Program-made: the position numbers and the translations under genes
Part shown: piece after piece, positions 25,623-35,524 of the stretch
How positions within the stretch are numbered: position 1 is the first letter of the stretch
How the letters are laid out: every line of letters begins with the position of its first letter
Notes under the pieces: model-generated
Told to the model about the DNA's origin: nothing
The model's input: the letters and a program-made list of their open reading frames with translations, nothing else
Database searches by the model: none
Origin: Dryas octopetala
Lineage: Eukaryota > Streptophyta > Magnoliopsida > Rosales > Rosaceae
Direction of reading: 5' to 3'
NCBI GenBank assembly: GCA_963921425.1
Contig: OY992832.1
Location: forward strand, 33,617,926 to 33,681,925
DNA: 64,000 bases

Positions 25623-25937
25623 CTTGGATGAAAGGGAAATTGCAATGTATTTGATTTCAAACAAATTGAACTAATACAAAAAAGAGTGTTGGTATGTTTG
25701 TATGTATAGGTGTATGTATATGCAGAATTGGGAAATCTAGGGTTTTGAGTTTAAGGGGGAGAATAAGAGAAGAAGAAGCGGAGAGAATTGGAGGTATTCC
25801 TCAGATCATCGCTGCTCTCTGCTCTTTCTTTCTGTCCACCTCTCTCTCTCTGCCTCTGTGTCTGTCTCTGCGAAGTTTCTTTAATTTTAATTTTTTTTTT
25901 TTTGTAATTTTTTAATGTTTTGGACAAATTCTCTGCT
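25623..25937 (-). promoter_or_regulatory. SCYL2 5' UTR and promoter region
   Basis: This is the DNA between the SCYL2 start codon and the repeat element at 25938. It contains a plus-strand CTCTCTCTCTCTGCC pyrimidine tract near 25840-25870 (GA-rich on the coding strand), a common feature of plant 5' UTRs. No clear TATA box could be assigned. Confidence 0.4.
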
Positions 25938-27142
25938 GATGGAAATTTTCGCGGAAATTTCGATTAAAATTTCGATTTCGATAAAATTGGACAAAAATGA
26001 CAAAAATTGCTATCAAAATATGAAATTTTTGAATGGAACTTAACCATATGTTTATTTAACATATTATCTACTACATTGATAAAAAACATTGAAGAAATCA
26101 AATAATATAGTAGATTTCATGTGATATGTGATGAATATAATACGCGCCGGAGACAATACTGTTAAAAAAATACTTCACTACTTAATAATTACATAATAAA
26201 ATTACACGAATAAATCACCAATGTGGCAACGGAAAGTAGCAAGCTTATTCAAAGGGACTTGGAAATGGTCTTCGATAGTTAAATTAAGCCGAATTGGGTT
26301 AAAATAGAACCAATCCAATGGCAGTAACGGCGACAATGGTTTACCTAAAATTTCAATTTTACAAATTATCGTAATTGGAAAACCAAACATTAAGAAAATG
26401 AAACTTCATGATAAGGGGATAAATTTGTTTTTCATAATCTATGTTTACAACTAAACGAAACACCAAAATGACCAAATCAAACCCCAAATAAAATCTCAAA
26501 CCTTTTTTTTCTTTCTAATTGCCTAAAAACTTCAAATCTCAATCTACCTTAAAAAAAAAATAAAAAAAAAATTTTCTCTTCTTTTTTTTCTCTTTCCTTT
26601 TTTTTTTTTTTCCTTTTCCTTTCTTTTCTCTTCTTTTTTTTCTTTCCTTTTCCTCTTCTTCCCACGTGACTTTCCTCTTTTTTTTCTTTACTTTTCCTCT
26701 TCTTCCCCAGTGGTCTTCCACTCTTCCCCTGGGCTTCGTCTTCTTCCAGTTCAGCACTTCAGCCTTCCTCTTTTTTTTTCTCCTCTTTTTTTTCTTCTCC
26801 CTTCACCATTTTTTCTCCTCCCTTCATAATCTCTCTCTTCCCTCTCCCTCCTCCCTTCCTAATCTCTTTCTTCCTTCTCCCTCCGACGACGGCGCGCCTC
26901 GCAGCTCCCTCTCCGATCTCTTCTCTCTCCGGCGACAGTCTCTGCCTCCCCTCTTTCTCTGGTCTCTGCCTCCCCTCTCTCTCTCCGGTCTCTACATCGA
27001 AAATTTCGCCGAAATTTCGAGGATTTCGGAAAATTTCGGCGAAATTTTTCGAAATAATTTTGGTATGGTGTTAAAATTTCCATACCCCTAAAAAACGAAA
27101 TTTTCGACGAAATTTCGCCGAAAATTTCGAAATTTTACTCCC
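25938..27142. mobile_element. Non-autonomous element with AAATTTCG-rich inverted ends, copy 1
   Basis: Both ends are dense in GAAATTTCG/CGAAATTTC motifs in inverted orientation (left about 25938-25975, right about 27000-27140). The block from AAAATTGGACAAAAATGACAAAAATTGCTATCAAAATA to the TTAACATATTATCTACTA and GTGATATGTGATGAATATAATACGCG motifs recurs in order at 60245-60420. The middle has a long pyrimidine tract (26530-26980) as does copy 2. No transposase is present. The ORFs inside it are low-complexity. Confidence 0.6.
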
Positions 27143-27316
27143 TGGGTCAGATGACTCAGTCACACGTGGCGGCCAGCTTTACTTAGATGGTCTCTCGTGG
27201 GTTTTGCTCGGGTTCGCTTTCCTTCTTAAGGGTTTAGTCGGCAATGAGTATTTGAAAATAAAAATCAAAATAGCAAATGTACCCTCATTTTTAAGTTAGT
27301 ATCTCAATTTTAAAAG
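27143..27316. other. Spacer ending in the left flank of the MULE
   Basis: Unique-looking sequence between the repeat element and the Mutator-like element. It ends TTTTAAAAG at 27308-27316, which resembles the T5A5G sequence just right of the MULE (47102-47112). Confidence 0.4.
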
Positions 27317-27361
27317 AGAGCTGCTATTTGCACACTTTTTTTTTTTTTGCACACCCTTTTT
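27317..27361 (+). repeat. MULE left terminal inverted repeat
   Basis: It reads AGAGCTGCTATTTGCACAC, then a T-run and GCACACCC. It pairs with 47057-47101. Confidence 0.85.
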
Positions 27362-27790
27362 TCCTACACACCCCTTACTAATTTTTAAAATATAAAATTT
27401 CTTTTTGATACTCCTCTCTCATTACCAAAATATCACAATCTCACTAATATGACTAAATTTCTCCTTACACACCCTCTCTACCCCACCCCACCGGCCAACC
27501 CAGCCCATCATTGCTGACACCCACCTCCGACTTCATCACCATCGTCATCGCCGTCGTGAACGCCATCAATGGTCTCATCACATTGATGCCACCCATATCT
27601 CCACCATAGCCATTGGAAGTGAGTATGCTCTAACCTAAATTTTTTTTATTTAAATGTAAATCTAATGTTTTTTTATCTAATTTCAATTAGTTAATCCATC
27701 CCAATATTGTTTTCGTCTGTTTGAGATGATTTAAAGTGAGGATTTAGGGGTTTTGGAGTGAGAATTTTCGGGTTTGTTTTTTTTTATTTT

Positions 27791-28040
27791 GCAGCTCGTT
27801 CGGCACTAGTCTGCCGAACGAATCCATTTTATTCGGCAGTCAGCTACCGAACGAAATGAATTGGTTCAGCAGTACTCTACCAAACGAATCCAAAAATTCA
27901 GTTTTAAATATTTTGGTTCGACAGATGACTGTCGAACAATACATAATGGTTTGACAACCATCTGCCGAACAATTGATAATGGTTCGACAGGCAACTGTCG
28001 AACAATGAACAATGGTTCGGTGGTTACCTGCCGAACCATT
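27791..28040. repeat. Hairpin array upstream of the PMD gene
   Basis: About seven short inverted pairs such as TTCGGCACTAGTCTGCCGAA and GTTCGACAGGCAACTGTCGAAC lie head to tail. The first 100 bp (GCAGCTCGTTCGGCAC...) recur in reverse complement at 30296-30396 on the other side of the PMD gene. Confidence 0.85.
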
Positions 28041-28134
28041 TGTGTTGAATTTATTTTTTATTTTTTATTTTAAGCTTTTGAAAAATCTTATATTTGCTAA
28101 AACAATTTTCAATTTCTTGTTTGAAAATATAGGT

Positions 28135-30148
28135 ATGAATAGAAGAAGAGGAAGACGTGGTGCATCTTCGTCTAGAGGGGAAGTCCCCGATGTTGCCGAT
28201 GATGTCGATGTTGGACATGTGCACAGAACACGACCCACAGCTTCTGGGCGAAAAAGGCTAGTAGAAGCATGAGCTAGTCATAAGGCAGTTCCTGAAGAAG
28301 TTGAGGTTCAGGTTGAGGATTATAATGAGGATAATCCCAACGAGCTTGCTGAGCCTTTCCCTGGAGGTCCCATTGACACATCCCTGTTGAGAAGTTATGG
28401 AACTCACGTAGCTGCTGCAATTTGGAATAACGAGGTATGATCTTTAATAGTTGGTATTATATGCTTGTGTAACTTGCAGTAATAATGAATGAAGTTTTTT
28501 GGTTATGTTTGAATTAGGAACGAGATCCTTTAAGGTGCATGTCCAAAACCACCAAGTTTCATGAGTGGAAGTTGTGGGCCAGAACAGATAATGACCGGTT
28601 GAAAGGATATATCATTAATTCTGGGTTAACATCACTGGTTCAGTGTTCTTACCGTACAGTTGATAAGGTGTTGGTGTCCGCTTTTGTTGAGAGGTGGCAT
28701 CCGGAGACCAATACATTCCACTTGTCTTTTGGTGAGATGACTATCACACTAGATGATGTAGCCAACATTTTAGGCATTCCGGTTGGTGGTGCACCAGTGG
28801 CTACATTTGTTGAGGATAACATTGATTCTGAATATCTACTAACTGCATTTTTAGGAGTTAGTGGGGATCAGGCATCTGAGCAGTTGATGGATTTTGGTGG
28901 TGAGTACGGACGATTAGAGTGGTTACGTACGTGCTTTAGTGATGTCACTGATAGCGACTATGAGCATGAAATCCAGTGTGCAGCCCGAGCGTATTTGTTG
29001 TATTTATTGAGTTTCACCTTTTTTGTAGATAAGACTGGCACAAGGGTACAAGTCCAATATCTCAGACTGCTGACTAATCTTGATACTATTAGCCATTATG
29101 CATAGGGTGCTGGATGCTTAGCTTGGTTGTTTAAACAGTTTGGATTTGCCTCTCAAGCTGATGTTAAGCAAATTAGCGGTTATATGACACTTTTAGAGGC
29201 TTGGGTGTACGAGCACATGCACACCATTTTTGGTTCATCATACGACATGAATTATTATGAGAATTCACCTTGTGCACTCCGCTGGACTCCAAGGCGGGAT
29301 AGTGGGAGTAATCTTGAAACGGTTCAAAGAATACGGCAACGACTTGATGTTTTGTCGACTGATGAGGTATATTTGTAATTTAGAATTTTTTTTTATAAAT
29401 TTAGGATTATATTATTATGTTATTGTTTTCAACTATATTATGTTATTGTTTTTTTTCAGGTTATTTGGGAACTATACAAATCCCAAAGACAAGCACACCA
29501 ATTGCCAGCTATAGCATTCTTCACAGGAATGATAAGGTGTTTTGATGTTGTTGAGCCTTATTGTCCCGAGAGAGTACTTAGGCAGTTTGGGAGGGTACAG
29601 AGGATCCCTCATGCACCACGTGCGGTTTTTCAGGGGGTTCGAGGTTTGAATGCGCACTCGTATAGACCCATGTATAATTATTTGGCTGGTATGTGGGAGG
29701 CATGGGGGAATCACATGTTGTCTGAAGAGGCGCGCAGTATATCGGTGAGGCGGCCATCAGATACTGTGAGAGGATACATCGATTGATTCACCGCTATATC
29801 ACATCCAATCGTCCACAACCCTACTCGTAGAGGTGCATTTGACCCACACGCCACATCGGATATTACATACTATCGGGTACGTAAATTTACACTTAAAATT
29901 TTCTTATTGTCTGACTGCATTTGCTAATGTTGGCATATTTTGGCTTTTAGGAGTGCGAGGCTCGTATGCTACGAATTACCCAGCCGATTATTGACATGAG
30001 CGAAGAAGTTGCTATCACACGTCTTACTCACATCTATCAGTCGGTTCAGAGTTTGCAACATATTCTAAAGGGGACGCACTTGCGCGCAGGACACTATGAC
30101 GTACCAACGCGGTTCGAGATGGCATCCCCGCCAATGATTATGTGTTGA
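28135..30148 (+). pseudogene. Plant mobile domain (PMD) gene of the MULE, with three stops
   Basis: The protein has an Arg-rich start (MNRRRGRRGASSSRGE), then the PMD fold: LVSAFVERWHPETNTFHLSFGEMTITLDDVANILGIPVGG, GRLEWLRTCF, AARAYLLYLLSFTFFVDKTG, and later QLPAIAFFTGMIRCFDVVEPY and PERVLRQFGRVQRIP. This is the aminotransferase-like plant mobile domain found in MAIN/MAIL proteins and in many plant transposons. Exons read 28135-28434, 28518-29367, 29459-29874 and 29950-30148, with GT-AG introns. In-frame stops stand at 28270 (TGA), 29103 (TAG) and 29784 (TGA); at the last two I expect Trp from the family pattern. The function in the transposon is not known to me. Host MAIN/MAIL proteins act in transposon silencing and meristem maintenance. 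Confidence 0.82.
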
Positions 30149-30256
30149 TGGTTTTGTAGTTTGTGTAACTAGACTAAGGTTTTATTTATGTGAAATATTA
30201 TGGTTAATTTATATAATTTTCGCACAAACTGCATGAAAAAAAAAAATTCATATTTT

Positions 30257-30396
30257 GTCATACAGTTCGTTCGACAGTATACTATCGAACCATTTCAACT
30301 TGTTCGATAGTACACTACCGAACCAATTCATTTCGTTCGGTAGCTGACTGTCGAATGAAATGAATTCGTTCGGCAGACCAGTGCCGAACGAGCTGC
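30257..30396. repeat. Hairpin array between PMD and transposase genes
   Basis: It contains GTTCGACAGTATACTATCGAAC, GTTCGATAGTACACTACCGAAC, GTTCGGTAGCTGACTGTCGAA and GTTCGGCAGACCAGTGCCGAAC in sequence. Its right part is the reverse complement of 27791-27890, so the PMD gene is enclosed by an inverted repeat. Confidence 0.85.
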
Positions 30397-33299
30397 GAAA
30401 TTAAAAAAAATGAATATACCTGCCATGATAAATTCACATACTTATATATTTTTAAATAATACAATAATCTCATCATAAGTGTAAATAGTGCATCAAGTTC
30501 AAGGCTATGATAAGTAAATATAAATAATGCATCAAGTGCAGAACATAATTAATCACTATCAAAAGACACAGGTTCTTGTGTGGATGAATCACTATGGCAT
30601 ACAAGTTCTTTGAATTGCTCAAGGCAATGTTGGTATCTAGTATACCACATTTTTGCGCTTTCGGTGGCATACAAGGTTCACACGGTTGGCATAGGTGGCA
30701 TGGGGTGATATGATACCAAGTGTACCTATTAAATAGCATTAGACATGAGTCTTAAAGATAATTTAAATATCCAATAAAACAAACCATATAGTTCAATGTG
30801 TATATGTACGAAATGATCGTCATTGACAAAATCGATACCAATCTCACGAATCTCGGATCTCTCTAGTGTATCTGGGTGTACGCTAAATGGTAGGCATGTT
30901 AGGCATAACGATCTAGATACATGGGTCACCACTACACCATAGCATGTCGCGATTACATATCTCATCTCTAGCATGTCCATCTAATAATCCTTTGGTGCAA
31001 GAAGAGGTTCTTCAAAATACTCAATCAAATGCTTTAGCTCAGCAACTCGAGATCGACCAAATATGGACTCATATAGGATGGACAATGACCGTAACGAGTG
31101 GAATAAATCTATGCGCACTTTCCGCCACGCATTTTGACCTAACCCTAAAGCCAAAGCTACGACTCTAAAGCCACAATGACCGTTGGATTTCACATCAGTA
31201 GCACTGGTAATGAATGGCCTAATGCTAGCTTTGAATTAATGTGCATATCGGTGGGTCGAAAAAGATGGCGTGAGTGATGTCTTATATGCCTGTAGAAAAA
31301 TATCAATAAATTCAATTATGCAACGAGTATTAGTAAAATAAAGTCAGATTATCTAGTTTGAATGAATTATATACCTCCAATTTGGATACTCGTGCCTTTG
31401 GCATCTTCTTTGGCGAATTGGTGCCAACTGTACATATTTTAGGTGATGGTGAGTGGCTATTTTGACCCGAAAGTGCATACTTAAAGGCAGATGGCAAACG
31501 GCGGGTAGAAGTGTCGGCTTTACTAGGGCGCCCTTTAGTCTTAACCTTCGCACGCGGTTCTTTTAGACCCGTTATTTCTGGATTCATAAGCTCTTCTATT
31601 TTTAAACTTATCATCCTCTTAGTGTCCTCATTCTGTCCTTCCATCCATATTGCTAGTCTATCAAGTGTTGATTGAACTGGTAGATTTGACACTATGACTT
31701 GTGGTTCGTTAAGCATATCCAACTTTCTCCAACGGGGATGCATTAAATCAAGTGGAATATGCATCTTATGTCGTCTATACGACAAAATCTCATGTGCACA
31801 TGACAAACAGTGTGTTTGGCGGATGGTGCAATCACATGGTAATGTTGTGGTCGGATTTGAATCGGCCCTATAAAAAGAAAAGAATTACATTAGTAAGTGA
31901 GCATGATATTAATGAAGTGTTCAAGGTAGTAATGCCAATTAATTAGTATCCAAATTATCGACCAATCTCACAAGCAATAATAGTCAATGCCGCCATAGAT
32001 ACATAACCAATCAAATCCTTCATTTCCGGCTGTCTCATTTTGACTTGGACAAACGTTAGACTCTTCTCAAATGATGCCGTAATGTGTGTATGATGCAATA
32101 CTAATAATAAGTGAATATGTGCCCAAGAGGTATCAAAGGGAACTTGGCTCTAGCCAACTTCCCTTTTTAGCTTTGCGTGTGCACTTTCCGCCCTATTAAT
32201 AGAGTCAAGTTAGTTTATATGCAACATAATATAATAATTAACCAGTAATTCCCAATATGAGAAAATGTTTACCTATTGGAAGTTGTATGACCAAAATGCA
32301 TACACGTGTCTGTCCATACAGCCACGAACTTCTCCATGAAAGGTATCAACCAAGTGTCCTTCAAATAGTCAATAACTCCAGGAACCCAACCAAACTTAGA
32401 TTCAATCTGTTGTAAATCTCTTAAATACACATCTTCTAACGTTGAATTTACCAAGTAATACCACGAACTATAAAACTTATCCCAATCATCCTTGATTCCA
32501 AACCTTTTTCTTGCAATTTGCCATAACATTTTTGCTAATGTGCTACTTACACAATAAATGTCTAGCACTAGGAAAAACAGCAGAGATTGCATTCATGAGT
32601 GCTAGATCTCGGTCTGTGACAATCACATCAGAAAGACAATCATCGCTGAGTAACGACCTCAATCTAGTCAAAGCCCAACTAATGTAATTGTCTTCCTTTT
32701 CATAACTAATGTAAGCAAATGCAACTGAGAAGTCATGTTTGTGGATGTGACCCCAACAATCTCAAAGGGTGGCAAACGGTATCTATTAGTCTTATACGTG
32801 CAATCCATGATCAATACATGTGGAAATGCACGTAAGAGATCAACACACCCAGGATGGTTCCAAAACAAATCAGTCACAATATCATCACCACCAGAACATC
32901 TATGCCACTCAAAGTATTTGTGTTCAGATAACTTACTTAGCAAACACTGCATTTCGGTTTTTCTAGCCTTCTCTTTCACCTTATGGCGGTGTTTGACATT
33001 GTATATTGTTTTGATTGTTGTTGTATTCGAATAATTCTTTTCCTTTAAGATGATCAAAATCTGTTTCGGTTTCACTAAACTCTTAGACATATCTACCAAT
33101 AAAGAACTCTCTGTTTCAGATAATCTCCCCACAAATGAATGTCCTTCACTAGTAACTAAAACTCTATGGTTATGCACTCCACATACCACACTTAGCTTTC
33201 ATTCATCCTCATTACCAGTTTGCACACCCTTTAATGAGAAGGGGCATCTACATCTTTTCGTAATAGAGTCCCTACCATCCTTACACTACTACAATAATG

Positions 33300-33960
33300 T
33301 AAATAGACAACGGTGAAAAACCGTTGTCTATTTACCCAAAATTCCGTCGTCTAGGCGAGTGACGACTATAGTATATTTAGACAACGGTAAAAACCCGTTG
33401 TCTAAATGGATTAATACAACAGTTATAATTTAAAACTGTTGTCTAGTATCCACCAAAATGCCCAATATTCATCTTAAACAGTTGTGTTGAAACCCAATAC
33501 ACAACGTTTACAGATACAAAACAATTGTATTAGTAAAGATTAGACAATACTTATATGATATAAATGTTGTCCAAAGTATTATTAAACATCCGTTTTAAGA
33601 AACACCGTTGCATAATTAAGTATAAAACCGGCATGATGATTGTACATAAGAAACTCAACAACAGTTTTTACTAAAACATGTTATTTTAATTACTTATACA
33701 TATCATTTTATATCTTAAAACCGTTGGGTAATCATTTTTTCCACAACTTTTTTTAACTATATGTGATGTTAAGTTATGTGTTTGATAAGTAATTTTTTTT
33801 CAAAAATGTTGTATAGATAGATGATACACATCAATTTTTTGGTTAATCGTTTTAACTGTTGTTAGTAGGTGTTTTATACAATGGTTATTTAACTAAAACC
33901 GTTGTCTATGATTAATTAACATAATTTTTTAAAATTTAAAACTGTTGTTTGTTTGATTCA
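33300..33960. repeat. CACTA A left subterminal hairpin region
   Basis: Repeated pairs such as GACAACGGTGAAAAACCGTTGTC (33306-33328) and GACAACGGTAAAAACCCGTTGTC (33381-33403), then decayed versions. The first 90 bp match the complement of the right end of CACTA B. Confidence 0.85.
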
Positions 33961-34464
33961 CATTTTAATATCCCTGCTTACATCCAATTGAATCCCCATT
34001 AATTCCCTGCTTGCATATCCAATTGGAATTAAATCCCACTAAATCCCTGCTTGTTGCATCCAAAGTAATCCACAAATATTGGTAACTCAAAAAGATCCAT
34101 GAATTCATTAAATTGGAATTGGAGTTTACAAAGTCGATCATGATAACAAACCCATTCACACATTCCTTGCCAATTAATGTACAGCCCAAAAAATTATAAG
34201 TAACTTGATAACTACAAAAAGTACTTGTTGATTACAAAAACTATAAAGCTAGGGATGACATGGTCTAACCTAAGTAATCGTGCAAAGTCAGCCATATAAA
34301 TACCAAAATATCTGACTTTGCAAGATTAGCTAGTCAATGAACTGCTCCCATCATAATATTGCATGTCTACACAGCCTAGCCAGTTAGCTACACAAAATAT
34401 TTACCAAAAAATGCTTGTTAAACCCAGCCAGCAGATTTAGGGAAGTGAGGAGTACGTATTGGAT

Positions 34465-34554
34465 CTACATATAGCGCACCAGAAAACCTGCCCATTCAGC
34501 GCGTACTTCATCAATCTGGTCCTGTGAGTAGGTGTTGTCTTTTCTCCTTTCCCA
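34465..34554 (-). CDS. Conserved 29-residue terminal exon (CACTA A copy)
   Basis: It follows a TTTCAG acceptor on the minus strand. It gives WERRKDNTYSQDQ and IDEVRAEWAGFLVRYM then TAG, 90 nt, the same length as the homologue at 4562-4651. It lies 1181 bp from the left end of CACTA A. The parent protein is not recognised. Confidence 0.5.
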   Translation of the reverse strand, partial: WERRKDNTYSQDQIDEVRAEWAGFLVRYM

Positions 34555-35059
34555 CTGAAATTAACCATGGAGTAACAAAGGGATTAACATAAGGGAATAC
34601 ACCAATAAGAAATTCAACATTTTTGTTTAAATAACCTTTTTTTTTAAGTAATTGAATGAATCAATAAAAAAAAGGAGTTCAGCATTTTTGTTTAAAGGGT
34701 TCTTGCTGCTTCCAATTAGTTCAGCCAACTATGAAAAAACACACCTAGAGATTCTCTCCTAATTACAAGGCCCCGGATGTTTATTAATAAAAATGTTGTA
34801 TATCAAGGGATTCAATCTAGTTTTAAAAAACTAAAATGCTTTGAGTAACTTAATAGTGATAAACATATACAACTACTCGGTGTTCTGTTTATTATCGACA
34901 TAAATCATCAAGAAATGGATGTCAATATTCATTACCAATGCATACACAGCATGTACAAGAGCAGAACTTTGGTTTTGAGTTTCCTAACACCATCTGGCTT
35001 TCATATTAAATTAATAGCCACAATGATGCGAAACAAATAATATAATGATAGCTCTATAC

Positions 35060-35142
35060 CTAGAAAGCTGCAAGATTTGCAGAAATTTGATTCAAGGCTT
35101 GCGCGTTTTGCTCCAGAAGCTCTCCTGTAATACCACCAATTG
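35060..35142 (-). pseudogene. Captured exon of unrecognised gene
   Basis: A GT-AG bounded stretch on the minus strand encodes IGGITGELLEQNAQALNQIS then ANLAAF and TAG directly at the donor, where a CAG may once have stood. It seems a second captured or ancestral exon lying between the zinc-knuckle fragment and the terminal exon. I have no firm family for it. Confidence 0.35.
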
Positions 35143-35524
35143 CTGCAGACAGAACAAGCAAATTTTAAAAAACCATTACAACAATTCCTCTCGAAAAGGA
35201 AGCTCTAGAATTTAGAACTCCAGAGCATTTTAATTGCAAAGCAAGCCACTTCCAGTCCGAATGCATAAGATCAGCAGCACATAGTGGCAATACATAAATT
35301 AATATATGTACTTATCTTAACATGAACAGGTCATTGCAACTTCTATTCAACTAATACTATCATGACAAACCTTTAGGTTATATATACACATACCAAGAAG
35401 GTCAATATCTTAAAAAATCCTCCATTTCCTCATTAGAAACATATGGATGGAGGGCATGTAGAATCCACCCCCAGACAACTACATCAAATATTGTCCAAAT
35501 ATCTAAGCCTAAGTTTTACCTTCT

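Noticed and set aside
26539-27091. Open frames of 72-141 residues over the pyrimidine tract
   Set aside because: Poly-Lys/Glu or poly-Phe/Ser low-complexity translations of a T/C-rich repeat inside a transposable element.
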